From Candidatus Desulfosporosinus infrequens (GTDB taxonomy: Bacteria; Bacillota; Desulfitobacteriia; Desulfitobacteriales; Desulfitobacteriaceae), in contig OMOF01000013.1 of the NCBI GenBank assembly GCA_900290375.1, positions 14,762 through 53,752 on the forward strand: a DNA stretch of 38,991 nucleotides, in the 5' to 3' direction. The notes below the pieces were generated by a model that searched no databases, was not told the DNA's origin, and saw only the letters and a program-made list of their open reading frames with translations. The position numbers and the translations under genes were made by a program. This document shows, piece by piece, positions 8,354 to 16,763 of the stretch (position 1 is the stretch's first letter; every line of letters begins with the position of its first letter).

Positions 8354-9232
8354 CTAGAAAAATCGACGTAATTGAGGAGGCAAATGTACTAGGTCAGAGT
8401 TTGAAATCATAGGAGGCGATAAAGGTATAAGACCAGAATTTTGCAAAAAAGGCATTCCAGCTTCCAACACAAACTCGATAAACTGAATTGCCACTTCGCG
8501 ATTTGGAGCTTTTTCCACTAGGGTTACGCCATAAATGATTGGCTTTCCTGTGAGTGTCATAAACGTTCCGGGCTTTTTACCAGAAAGTATTATCTCGGCC
8601 TGCTGATAATACTTCGCATACTTAAAAGACGAAAAATTAATGGCTTCTGGCAACTTAACAAATCGATACCCGTTTTGGCGTGCGCCAGATTCGTATCCAA
8701 AAAAATAGTCAAGTTCACCTGAAATTAGTCGGGAAGAAATGGTCTCCCTTTCAGTGAGAATATTTGTGGGAAGGATATTTTCCACTAAGGCAGAATACAA
8801 CCCGTCTTTATGATAATATTTTTCTGCTAATTGCCAACACATCCTCGCTCGATAACCAGTAGGATCCAACTCCATATCCGTATGTCCATACTTTACTGTT
8901 GGCCTCAATAATATCTCAAACCAATTGTCAGCGTTGATTTCATTCGCGTATCTACTCTGATCAGTAAAATATAAAACAAGCTTGTTTCTGGCAAAATGGA
9001 TATTGAACTTTGCGTAGTCTGGCATCAGCATACTGTCGATGATTTCATAATCAGCGGAAGCAACTATATCACAAGGCCGTTTTTGGTCTATTACCTTACG
9101 AGCTACTAATCGTGCACCGCTCCCCTCTAGGTTCACTTTAACACCTGGATTCTGATTCTCAAAAGTCATGGCCATCTGTTGGAATACATGGCTTAAGCTA
9201 CCCGCGTGAAATACTATGATTTCTTGCACCAT
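8354..9232 (-). CDS. WtpA/ModA-like tungstate-molybdate binding protein lacking a signal peptide
   Basis: About 292 residues of the WtpA/ModA-like oxyanion-binding family. The mature-type N-terminus IIVFHAGSLSHVF is followed by DIVASADYEIID near residue 58, FARNKLVLYFTDQSRY near 80, the WtpA-typical NWFEILLRPTVKYG near 100, LDPTGYRARMCWQLAE near 121 and GKPIIYGVTLVEKAPN near 230. WtpA proteins normally bind tungstate and molybdate outside the membrane. The start with a good site (AAGGAGG, 8 nt) is the ATG at 9232, which gives no signal peptide. The longer frame upstream has no hydrophobic segment either. No cognate WtpB/C genes adjoin it. It may be a cytoplasmic oxyanion-binding or sensing protein, or a receptor that lost its leader. 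The family call is strong; location and role are uncertain. Confidence 0.87.
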   Translation of the reverse strand: MVQEIIVFHAGSLSHVFQQMAMTFENQNPGVKVNLEGSGARLVARKVIDQKRPCDIVASADYEIIDSMLMPDYAKFNIHFARNKLVLYFTDQSRYANEINADNWFEILLRPTVKYGHTDMELDPTGYRARMCWQLAEKYYHKDGLYSALVENILPTNILTERETISSRLISGELDYFFGYESGARQNGYRFVKLPEAINFSSFKYAKYYQQAEIILSGKKPGTFMTLTGKPIIYGVTLVEKAPNREVAIQFIEFVLEAGMPFLQNSGLIPLSPPMISNSDLVHLPPQLRRFF

Positions 9233-9326
9233 ACAAAAAACCTCCTTATATTTTCTTATCGAATACTCGCTGTTTTTTGAAATTGAACTGGAGTCAGCCC
9301 ATAACTTGCACATTCTAACAGGCACA

Positions 9327-9360
9327 AAATATGGCTCCACAACAACGCAGAGCCATATTT
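9327..9360 (-). terminator. Rho-independent terminator after the 9384 gene
   Basis: AAATATGGCTC (9327-9337) and GAGCCATATTT (9350-9360) form an 11-bp perfect stem with a 12-nt loop. Read on the minus strand it ends in ATATTTTG. It lies 24 bp past the stop of the binding lipoprotein and probably ends the long minus-strand transcript coming from 18 kb. Confidence 0.65.
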
Positions 9361-9383
9361 ACACCGATGGCGACACTTTCTCC

Positions 9384-10475
9384 TTATTGTGCAGGATTTT
9401 GTCCAGTAAGGATCCTGTTCGTCTCATCTTCCGTTAGATTGTAACTAAAAAAAGTTTTATAAAAGTCCTTCGTTATTTGATTCATATCTACGTCAGCAAA
9501 TTTATCTGGATTTAAAGTTTTTGCAGCCCATTGTATTTGTAATGCTTCTTCTGCACCATAGCGATCCCACATGAATGCACCAATAGGATTAACATAGACC
9601 CGACCGTTCATAACTGCCTTAATTTTCTGCCATCGAGGGTCTGTTTTTAATAAATCAGCATTTTTAGCGTTAGGACTAGTAAATAGAGTACCCAGTATAA
9701 TAACATCCGGATTCCATTTTAGAATCTGCTCCATCGAGACCTCTTTCCCATTCCCAGTCACTTCCGAGGCTGCATTGACGCCTCCAGCTGTTTGGATCCA
9801 GGCATCGACAATTGTATTGCCCCCATCTGCAATATTTGGTGAGAGTGAGGTTAAATGGAGAACCTTCGGCCTATTCTCAAGTGGTATTTTCGAAGTAACA
9901 TCCGTTACCATTTTTAGTTTACTGTCCAGATAATTGACATACAGTTGAGCTTTTTGTTTTGCAACGTCACCTAAAATATCTCCGGTTAACAGAAAACAGC
10001 TCTTTAATCCGTTGAAATCTTTAAAATCCAACTGTACAACTGGTATGCCCACCTCTGAAATCTTATCAATAGCCTTATCCGCGAGTGGCATGATTGCAAT
10101 ATCTGGTTTCGTTTTTATAAGTTCCTCAATATTGATATTTGGGGTAAATGTATTCACTGCTTTATTCATGGCAGGGTTAACTTTATAGAGCCAAGGTTTA
10201 GATTCAGGAGTATGCGCAGTTGCTACAATTTTATTTCCTTCACCAAGCATTGCCAAAACTTCATTGTGTGCTGGCCATGCATCGGCTATTCTCTGAATAT
10301 TGATCGGAATCTCCACTTGTTTTCCGGCTGAATCAGTAATTGTCCGTTTCTGCTGATTGTTTACCTGAGTAGAGGCTTGTTTTGCAGTCGTTTGAGTATT
10401 TCCACATCCGGTTACACCTAAGAACGTTGAAAGAACAACTACTAAAATTAGATTTTTTTTACAATATTTCATCAT
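9384..10475 (-). CDS. FecB/BtuF-type substrate-binding lipoprotein
   Basis: About 363 residues. A hydrophobic signal (residues about 7-22) ends in lipobox LGVTGC, so the mature protein is anchored to the outer face of the membrane. The fold is that of metal-chelate/B12 receptors: DSAGKQVEIPINIQRIAD near the start, VVQLDFKDF in the middle, VSMEQILKWNPDVIILG near residue 250, and the C-terminal FYKTFFSYNLTEDE. The WDRYG motif near residue 315 corresponds to W-F/Y-DRPP in its paralogues. The second of two adjacent ATGs region (10475) is preferred, with GGAGAGG 6 nt upstream. It follows ATPase and permease genes (10569-12418) and should be their receptor. Ligand unknown. Confidence 0.92.
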   Translation of the reverse strand: MMKYCKKNLILVVVLSTFLGVTGCGNTQTTAKQASTQVNNQQKRTITDSAGKQVEIPINIQRIADAWPAHNEVLAMLGEGNKIVATAHTPESKPWLYKVNPAMNKAVNTFTPNINIEELIKTKPDIAIMPLADKAIDKISEVGIPVVQLDFKDFNGLKSCFLLTGDILGDVAKQKAQLYVNYLDSKLKMVTDVTSKIPLENRPKVLHLTSLSPNIADGGNTIVDAWIQTAGGVNAASEVTGNGKEVSMEQILKWNPDVIILGTLFTSPNAKNADLLKTDPRWQKIKAVMNGRVYVNPIGAFMWDRYGAEEALQIQWAAKTLNPDKFADVDMNQITKDFYKTFFSYNLTEDETNRILTGQNPAQ

Positions 10476-10568
10476 TAACATCCTCTCCAATTGAATATTT
10501 GAGATAGCAATTATACTTTGAGGTTTACTGCCAAGGAAAATAGAGCGTTGCCGGCTCCGGCCAGAGTG

Positions 10569-11348
10569 TCAAATTACAGGTGTACATAGCTGTAATACCC
10601 GGCCGTTAGAGAGGCGGCTGGGTATGATATTGATTTCAATACCGTAAGCCTGCTGAAGGTTCTTTTCCGTGACGATCTCCAGCGGAGAGCCAATAAGTAG
10701 GGACCTGTCTTTCAGGAACAAGGCTACCTTCGTACTGCAAAGGAACGCATGGTCAGGACTGTGCGAAGTCATGATAATCCCCAGCCCGGAAGCTGCCAAT
10801 TCCTTGATCCGGCTTAGTACCCGCGCTTGATTCCCATAATCAAGATTGGCTGTGGGTTCGTCCATGATCAGAAAAGCAGGCTGTTGAGCAAGGGCGCGGG
10901 CAATTAATACCATTTGCCTTTCCCCGCCACTGATTTCAGTATAAATGCTGTTCCTCAAATACGTGATGCCCAGTTTTTCCAAGGTTTCGTCTGCTATGTT
11001 TATATCCTCGCGAGTTGGCTTTGAAAAAGAACCCATGTGCGCATTCCGGCCCATAATGACAACATCCAGCACCAAAAAAGCGAAAGGCGGTGTGTGCGCT
11101 TGAGGGACATAGGCAATTGTTTTTGCCAAACGCTTGTTACTCCAATCTCTGATATTTTCACCATCCACGCGAACGCTGCCCGATACGACGTCAACAAGGC
11201 CTAGTAAGCCCATAAAAAGCGTCGTTTTTCCAACTCCGTTCGGCCCGAGCAGGCAGATGATATCTCCCGATTCAAGCGCGAAAGAGATATTGTCGTTGAT
11301 AATTTTGTTCCGATACCCGCAGGTAAGATTAGTAATTTCAAGCTTCAT
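10569..11348 (-). CDS. FecE/BtuD-type ABC importer ATPase
   Basis: 259 residues. Walker A GPNGVGKTT near 34, Q-loop YVPQAHTPPF near 79, signature ISGGERQM near 137, Walker B FLIMDEPTANLD near 158 and H-switch MTSHS near 190 are all present, so the enzyme should be active. Its ATG overlaps the permease stop by four bases (ATGA), implying coupled translation. It is closest by eye to the ATPase at 23706-24485: both have ISGGERQM, LDYGNQ, and a C-terminus with EINIIP/NVKIAK-type spacing. Part of the importer with the permease at 11345 and lipoprotein at 9384. Confidence 0.93.
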   Translation of the reverse strand: MKLEITNLTCGYRNKIINDNISFALESGDIICLLGPNGVGKTTLFMGLLGLVDVVSGSVRVDGENIRDWSNKRLAKTIAYVPQAHTPPFAFLVLDVVIMGRNAHMGSFSKPTREDINIADETLEKLGITYLRNSIYTEISGGERQMVLIARALAQQPAFLIMDEPTANLDYGNQARVLSRIKELAASGLGIIMTSHSPDHAFLCSTKVALFLKDRSLLIGSPLEIVTEKNLQQAYGIEINIIPSRLSNGRVLQLCTPVI

Positions 11349-12418
11349 TCATATGACCTTCTGCCTTTGAAAAGTAAATAGATAAAAAACGGGCCGCCGA
11401 TGATCGATGTAAGAATCCCGAGAGGTATTTCAATCGAAAATAGCCCGCGTGCCAAATCATCAACAATCATCATAAATATACCCCCGATCAGAATGGACAA
11501 AGGAAGAAGATGTTTATAATTTGGACCGACCAGAAGCCTAGCAATATGAGGGATTATTAAGCCGATCCAGCCGACCATGCCTGCGATGGCCACGGTTCCG
11601 GCGGTCAAAAGCGTTGAGCAGACGATCAGCAGCATTCGGACAAGTCTGACGTTGACACCCAACGTTTTTGCTTCCTGATCACCAAATGATATGATATTCA
11701 GCTGATAGCGCAAAAGCAGAATAGGTACAATCGCAACCCCTAGAGGAATAATTAAGGCGATGACTTGTTCAAGGTTAACGCCTGTTAAACCGCCCATGAG
11801 CCAAAATGTAATTGCGGGCAGCTTGTTGTTGGGATCCGCGACGAATTTCAACATGGAAATAAATGAGGAAAACATTGTCGAGATGACCATGCCTGTTAAG
11901 ATTAAGGTAAACATCATATTACTGCTACGGCTGACAAACTTCGCTATGCCGTAAGTCAACAGGACCGCGCTAATCCCGCAGATAAAAGCCGAAATCTGAA
12001 TGCCAAAGGTACTAAAGGATAAAGAAATTGCCACACAGGCTCCAAAGCCCGCTCCGGTTGACGCACCGAGCAGATCCGGTGACACCATGGGATTTTTGAA
12101 CAAACCCTGAAATACGGCCCCTGCGGCGGATAGGCCGCCGCCAACCAGGATCGCGGCAACAATTCTCGGTAGGCGGATATTGAATAAGGCAATTTCTGCC
12201 GCATCAGTCCATGTCTGGGGCAGGTGAAACATTTTTCGCCAAAACATATTAAAAAGCTCAGGGAAGGAAAGGGAGAAACGTCCCAACGTCACCGAGTACA
12301 AGAAGATGACGACGAATAGAACGCTTAAAACGGCATATAAAACGCCTGTCCTGCTTACTGAAGTCTTCTTCCCATCTTCTGTACAAAGCTGGTCCCGCTG
12401 AGTTTCATGTGTACCCAT
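11345..12418 (-). CDS. FecCD-type ABC importer permease
   Basis: 357 residues with about ten membrane helices. A roughly 25-residue hydrophilic N-terminus precedes helix 1. FecCD landmarks are RLPRIVAAILVGGGLSAAGA, NPMVSPDLLGASTGAGFG, ITFWLMGGLTGV, GMVGWIGLIIPHIARLLVGPNY and the terminal IEIPLGILTSIIGGPFF. Start ATG at 12418 with GGAGG 10 nt upstream. It differs from the 5129 and 16763 permeases but resembles that at 24482: both carry FWRKMF/FFRKMF-P-TWxD after the first helix and SSNMMFTLILTGMV-type helix 5 sequence. It is downstream of the radical SAM gene by 60 nt, so likely cotranscribed. Substrate unknown. Confidence 0.93.
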   Translation of the reverse strand: MGTHETQRDQLCTEDGKKTSVSRTGVLYAVLSVLFVVIFLYSVTLGRFSLSFPELFNMFWRKMFHLPQTWTDAAEIALFNIRLPRIVAAILVGGGLSAAGAVFQGLFKNPMVSPDLLGASTGAGFGACVAISLSFSTFGIQISAFICGISAVLLTYGIAKFVSRSSNMMFTLILTGMVISTMFSSFISMLKFVADPNNKLPAITFWLMGGLTGVNLEQVIALIIPLGVAIVPILLLRYQLNIISFGDQEAKTLGVNVRLVRMLLIVCSTLLTAGTVAIAGMVGWIGLIIPHIARLLVGPNYKHLLPLSILIGGIFMMIVDDLARGLFSIEIPLGILTSIIGGPFFIYLLFKGRRSYE

Positions 12419-12477
12419 ACCTAAATATCCTCCAGAGACATTGCCATACCCTACGGCCGACTACTGCGGTCCGTAAA

Positions 12478-13518
12478 TTAGGTAGTCAGCTGAATGCCTT
12501 TCGTTTCATAAAACTGTTTAATCTTATCGATTGAATTCCGGTATTCCAGATTATCCAGATAAGTAAAATCCGATCCCCGCTTAGCAACATCAAAATAGTC
12601 CGGCGTGCGGGTAATATGGATAGCCCCTACCGTGTTACCGGCACCTGCCTCCAAGGGAGAAACCAGTTTTGATTTTGTCCAGCCCTGTGCGCCGGTGATA
12701 TTGATTGTCCTGAGCACTAAGCGCGTCAAGGCAATAACCCGGCTCGCCTCTTCATCCGGACAGGCCGGTTGCCCTCTCAGTATGGTTGTGTCAAAGGGAT
12801 AGAACTTGCTGACATAGAGACTTACTAAGTGTGGATAACCCTTGACCTCAAACAAAAAGTCGACATAGTCCTGGTATTTTGTTTCTTCGGGGCTGAGACC
12901 CGCTAAAATGCCTGTGCCCAATCCTAAGCCGGCCTCACCGATTAGCCAGGCAAACTTTTTCTTAGCCTCAAGTGAGTCACCGGGTTTCATTTTTCTAAAA
13001 ACCTCAGGATTGAGCGTTTCAAAGACTGCGCCTACTTTCTTGACACCCAGTGGTTTCAGTTTTTTTAATGTCTCGAGAGACATAGCAGCACCGCAGTTGA
13101 CATCAATCTCCACGTCGTCAAAGCCTGCCTTGCGGATTGCTTCGACGATCGACAGCACGTCCAGCCCTTCACTGCCCAGGGTTGTTCCACCACTGAGATG
13201 AAAATCCTTAATGTCGTGCGACCTGATATAGCCCACAGCTTTTACAATCTCTTCAGTTGACAGCTGTTTCTTTTCGCTGTCGCGCCAATATGGGCAGTAG
13301 ATGCAGTTCGGCTTCAGATTACACGGCAAGACGCTGGCAATCCCACCGACAAGCTTAAATACGTTTCCCAATTCATGTTCGCGGACGTATACAGCAGCTT
13401 CCAACAGTTTTGAGGCGGATTGCTCGTCTTCTGTGTTCTGAAGTATATAAAGTGCTTCCTCGCGGTTTATCGGTTCGGTTTTGCTTTTTTCCAGAATAGA
13501 TATCAATTCATCGGTCAT
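12478..13518 (-). CDS. BioB/HydE-like radical SAM enzyme with CX5CX2C motif
   Basis: 346 residues. The cluster-binding cysteines are C66, C72 and C75 (PCNLKPNCIYCPYW), a CX5CX2C spacing instead of the usual CX3CX2C. HcgA of the FeGP-cofactor pathway is known for the same spacing, and the rest (LSGGTTLGSEGLDVL near 112, EIDVNCGAAMS near 138, GAVFETLNPEVF near 163) fits the biotin synthase/HydE barrel group. It should cleave SAM with a [4Fe-4S] cluster to start radical chemistry on an unknown small molecule, in the cytoplasm. It lies between binding-protein and permease genes of one operon. Fragments of paralogues at 6198-6425 and 14694-14801 show the gene was duplicated with the transporters. 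A similar sequence fits HydE-like proteins too; function not assignable. Confidence 0.88.
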   Translation of the reverse strand: MTDELISILEKSKTEPINREEALYILQNTEDEQSASKLLEAAVYVREHELGNVFKLVGGIASVLPCNLKPNCIYCPYWRDSEKKQLSTEEIVKAVGYIRSHDIKDFHLSGGTTLGSEGLDVLSIVEAIRKAGFDDVEIDVNCGAAMSLETLKKLKPLGVKKVGAVFETLNPEVFRKMKPGDSLEAKKKFAWLIGEAGLGLGTGILAGLSPEETKYQDYVDFLFEVKGYPHLVSLYVSKFYPFDTTILRGQPACPDEEASRVIALTRLVLRTINITGAQGWTKSKLVSPLEAGAGNTVGAIHITRTPDYFDVAKRGSDFTYLDNLEYRNSIDKIKQFYETKGIQLTT

Positions 13519-13545
13519 GCCTAAACTCCTCCTAATTGTGAATTC

Positions 13546-14673
13546 TTATTGTTTTAGGTTAAGTTCATCCTTGGTAATGTTGTACTTAAAGAAAAGCTGG
13601 TAGAAGTTCTGAGATTCTTTATAATAGGCATCCATTGCCGACAAGTCGCCGGACGCCGTCAAAATAGCGTTATACCAAATAAGACCGGGGAGTGTATTAA
13701 GCCCGTCGATCCGTCCGTATTTGAGTTGGCAATAAACCCTGCCGTTTTTAACCGCTTTAACCACCTTCCACTCTGGAGAGCTCATGATTTCTTGGTATTG
13801 CTTAGAATTATTGACAACAACGACATCTGGGTCCCACTTCAAGATCTGATCCATGGAAACCGTAATGGTTTCATTGTCATGGTTGGAAACATCCGAGATT
13901 TGATCGCCCAGGTTATTTCCACCAGCAATTCTGACAACTGAAGCCATGATCGTGTCTTTACCGACTGTGGCGTAGACGCTTCCGCTTGCACAGTGGTAAA
14001 CATTCAGACGATTCGAAGTAGCAATCGCATCGGTTTTGGCGGAGATGGAAGAGATTATTTTATCCCAATAATCCGCCATCTGGTTAGCTTCTGTTGTATT
14101 GCCCAGCACAACACCCATAATGCGCATAGACTTGGAATAATCCTGCAATGTATTCTTGGACACTATGACAAACTGTTTTTTTGTCTCATCCTTCAGCTTC
14201 GCGGCGTTTATGTCCTTGTTAAGCGTGACGACAACATCGGGATTAAGGTTGAGTACCTGCTCCGGGTCAACGGGCTGCATAATAGAAGTATTTGTCACCG
14301 GCAACGATTTGATATGATCAAGGCCGAGGTTAGTGAGCAAGTCCGTTAAGCTACCTTTAACTAAGTAGGATGTTGTGAAAACTTTATCGACACTGACGAC
14401 CTTAGCCGGAGCAAGTCGAAGAGCCAGCATTGTGAATATCGGATGAAGACCCATCACAGTCTTCACCGGTTTAGCCGCTGAAAAAGTTGTGCCGGCGAAA
14501 TCTGTTACCGTCGTAACATTTGAAGAGGATGATGCGGCTGTAGACGCTGCTGAAGGAGATGCGGATGCACCTGTTGCAGGCGATGAGGATGTTTTTGTTG
14601 AAGAGCATCCAAAGAGGAGCAGTGATGCCATAACGATAACTAAAATAAGTGTAATAATTCTCTTGTCTTTCAT
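13546..14673 (-). CDS. FecB/BtuF-type substrate-binding lipoprotein
   Basis: 375 residues. Signal peptide with lipobox LLFGC (Cys 23) followed by a low-complexity Ser/Ala/Thr/Pro linker to about residue 53, then the receptor fold. DFAGTTFSAAKPVKTVM, DPEQVLNLNPDVVVTLN near 160, VSMDQILKWDPDVVVVN near 285, and C-terminal FYQLFFKYNITKDEL. It lacks the W-x-DRPP motif of its paralogues: the equivalent region reads YGRIDGLNTLPGLIWY, so the ligand site probably differs. Start ATG at 14673 with AAAAGGAG 6 nt upstream. Sits 27 nt before the radical SAM gene and after the 14798 lipoprotein, so two different receptors share one operon. Extracellular, membrane-anchored. Confidence 0.91.
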   Translation of the reverse strand: MKDKRIITLILVIVMASLLLFGCSSTKTSSSPATGASASPSAASTAASSSSNVTTVTDFAGTTFSAAKPVKTVMGLHPIFTMLALRLAPAKVVSVDKVFTTSYLVKGSLTDLLTNLGLDHIKSLPVTNTSIMQPVDPEQVLNLNPDVVVTLNKDINAAKLKDETKKQFVIVSKNTLQDYSKSMRIMGVVLGNTTEANQMADYWDKIISSISAKTDAIATSNRLNVYHCASGSVYATVGKDTIMASVVRIAGGNNLGDQISDVSNHDNETITVSMDQILKWDPDVVVVNNSKQYQEIMSSPEWKVVKAVKNGRVYCQLKYGRIDGLNTLPGLIWYNAILTASGDLSAMDAYYKESQNFYQLFFKYNITKDELNLKQ

Positions 14674-14693
14674 TTTTTTCTCCTTTTATTGTT

Positions 14694-14801
14694 TTATCCC
14701 CGGATTATTGCAAAATCAGCCTTTCTAATAGCTTGCACTATGCTTAAAATCTCGCTACTGTCCTGGATCGTTCCACCGCTTAAGTAAAAACTCTTAATCA
14801 C
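14694..14801 (-). pseudogene. Internal fragment of a second radical SAM gene
   Basis: Starting at the stop of the 14798 lipoprotein, the minus strand reads VIKSFYLSGGTIQDSSEIL followed by SIVQAIRKADF and a stop at 14694. The intact enzyme reads DIKDFHLSGGTTLGSEGLDV then LSIVEAIRKAGF at residues about 105-133. The cysteine motif and the whole C-terminal half are gone. An intact radical SAM gene therefore once followed the 14798 receptor and was deleted except for this piece. Confidence 0.75.
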
Positions 14802-15883
14802 TGGGCTAAGAGCTGCTTGGCATCATCATCCGATAGATCCGCATGATAGAATAACGAATAAAAGCTCTTCACTTCTTTAACCATATCCACCTTATAGGCA
14901 TCCGGATACAAGGTAGCCGCCAACCATTTCAAACCCAGGAACCGATTGACTGAAGGCGGACGGTCAAACCAGTTGAATGGGTAACTCGGTATTTGAAATA
15001 CTTTTTTGCTCTTGACCGCAGTAATGTTTTTCCAATCCGGACTCGTTCGAATAAAATCATAAGCACCGCCGCTGTCCATACTCCAGGTCAAAATGACATC
15101 CGGATTCCACTTGAGAACCTGTTCCATGGATACGTTGCTCATACCGCTGCCGCCTTTGGCATCAACTTGAGCTACGTTATTTCCATTGACCAAGTCCAAA
15201 ACCAAGGAATGGCTGGAGCCTTTTGGCTCCGTGGCAAGTCCTTTGGGACCTTCGGCATAATAGACTTTTACTCTATTCTGTTCGGGTATTGCTTGGGTTA
15301 CTGCCGTAACCTCTTGCATCGTCTTGCTGCAATAAGCCGCGAGTTCTTTAGCCTTGTCTTCAACGCCAAGAAGATGTCCGATGAAAGTATAAGCCTTTTC
15401 CGTACTATTAATATCCCCATCTACAACAATGACCGGAATGTTAAGCTGCTGCTGGAGTTTGTCGGCATCACTTTTTGATGCGGCGGTAAGTGGATCTGGT
15501 CCAACCGAGAATATGACATCCGGTTTGGCCTTGAGCAGTTCTTCAGTATTAATCTTACTGTTCATCTGCACCCCTCCCAAGAAGGGCAGAGAGGTATATT
15601 GGGCAGGTATGTACTTCTTTTCTTTATCTGTTAACTGCATAGACCATCCAACCATCTTGTCCGGAGCAAGCGAGTAAATCATGATCATGCCCAAAGGGCT
15701 TGTGTAATAGCACCTATTAATTTGGGCAGGAATAGTAACTGACCTTCCGGCCTGATCGGTAATGGTTTGGGTCGTTGCCTGCGGCGGTGATGCGTTCTTG
15801 GTGGCACATCCTGTAAAAAGGGAACAAATTACGACGAGAAGAATTAAGAGGGAAGCAATTTTGAATTTTCTAGTCTTTATCAT
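14798..15883 (-). CDS. FecB/BtuF-type substrate-binding lipoprotein
   Basis: About 361 residues. Signal peptide with lipobox SLFTGC, then TITDQAGRSVTIPAQINRCY. Ligand-domain motifs are MIYSLAPDKMVGW near 75, TEELLKAKPDVIFSVG near 125, VKVYYAEGPKGLATEP near 210, GGSGMSNVSMEQVLKWNPDV near 245 and NWFDRPPSVNRFLG near 310. These are shared closely with the lipoprotein at 25544 (YYAEGTSGLATDP, WYDRPPNIMRVIG), so the two probably bind the same or related ligands. The ATG at 15883 with GGAGGAG about 8 nt upstream is preferred over GTG at 15892. It follows the ATPase at 15960 and completes that importer. Membrane-anchored receptor on the cell surface. Confidence 0.92.
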   Translation of the reverse strand: MIKTRKFKIASLLILLVVICSLFTGCATKNASPPQATTQTITDQAGRSVTIPAQINRCYYTSPLGMIMIYSLAPDKMVGWSMQLTDKEKKYIPAQYTSLPFLGGVQMNSKINTEELLKAKPDVIFSVGPDPLTAASKSDADKLQQQLNIPVIVVDGDINSTEKAYTFIGHLLGVEDKAKELAAYCSKTMQEVTAVTQAIPEQNRVKVYYAEGPKGLATEPKGSSHSLVLDLVNGNNVAQVDAKGGSGMSNVSMEQVLKWNPDVILTWSMDSGGAYDFIRTSPDWKNITAVKSKKVFQIPSYPFNWFDRPPSVNRFLGLKWLAATLYPDAYKVDMVKEVKSFYSLFYHADLSDDDAKQLLAQ

Positions 15884-15959
15884 TTCATCCACTCCTCCAA
15901 AAGAATTCTAAGAAATCAGATTGCCAGCTGATTACCAGTGAGTCAGAGTCAGCCTTTCT

Positions 15960-16763
15960 TTAGGAGCTGCAATAAGTCTCTGCGGGCTTGGGGACAGCAA
16001 TGCAAACACAAATTATTCTCCCATCCGGCAGCTGCATTCGATCGATTTTCACCTCCGTATCGTACATAGCTCTCATTGAATCCTCGGAAATTACGTCTTG
16101 AGGGATTCCAAGCTCTAACAAGCGGCCTTTTTTCAGAGTCACCACTTTATCCGCACAGAAAAACGCCTGACCGGGATCATGGGTAACCATCAGAATGCTG
16201 ATCCCTTTCCGAGCAAGAAGCCGCACATGTTCAAGCACAATATTTTGTTTGCCAAAATCGAGACTTGAGGTCGGTTCGTCCATAATCAAGATTTTCGGTT
16301 GCTGAGCCAAAGCCCGGGCAATCAGAACCAATTGTTTTTCTCCGCCGCTGATCTTGGTGTAAATACTATCTTTTAAATGGGTTATATTCAGCTTTTCCAA
16401 AGCTTCATGGGCAATTTCCTCGTCTCTTTTATTTGGTAAAGCAAGGCTGGATAAATAAGCGGTTCTCCCCATGAGGACAACATCGAAAACCTTAAACGGA
16501 AAAGGAGGGGTATGGGCCTGCGGAATATAACCCATCACTTGAGCCAATTTTTTCTGGGATAATTTTTGCACCTCGTCTCCATCGATCAGGACAGATCCGG
16601 CAGAAGGAGTTAACAGTCCGAGGATATTTTTAAGCAGAGTCGTTTTACCACAGCCATTGGGACCCAACACACACATCAGTTCACCTTTTTCAACCTTGAA
16701 GGAGATCTCATGCAGTATTTCGCTCTTACCATAGCTATAAGAAACATTTTTAATCTCTAGCAC
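15960..16763 (-). CDS. FecE/BtuD-type ABC importer ATPase
   Basis: About 267 residues. Walker A GPNGCGKTT, Q-loop YIPQAHTPPF, signature ISGGEKQL, Walker B ILIMDEPTSSLD and switch VTHDPGQAFF are intact. I choose GTG at 16763 over ATG at 16772. AGGGG lies 9 nt upstream of the GTG and abuts the ATG, and MVLEIKNVSYSYG then lines up with the N-terminus of the paralogue at 24485. The GTG shares one base with the permease stop (TAGTG). The C-terminal tail is longer than in paralogues and ends in a short cysteine-containing extension. Pairs with the permease at 16763-17749 and the lipoprotein at 14798. Confidence 0.93.
   Translation of the reverse strand: MLEIKNVSYSYGKSEILHEISFKVEKGELMCVLGPNGCGKTTLLKNILGLLTPSAGSVLIDGDEVQKLSQKKLAQVMGYIPQAHTPPFPFKVFDVVLMGRTAYLSSLALPNKRDEEIAHEALEKLNITHLKDSIYTKISGGEKQLVLIARALAQQPKILIMDEPTSSLDFGKQNIVLEHVRLLARKGISILMVTHDPGQAFFCADKVVTLKKGRLLELGIPQDVISEDSMRAMYDTEVKIDRMQLPDGRIICVCIAVPKPAETYCSS

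Noticed and set aside
8272..8412. Small plus-strand gene of 46 codons
   Set aside because: Weak ribosome site, antisense overlap with the WtpA-like gene and no recognisable family.
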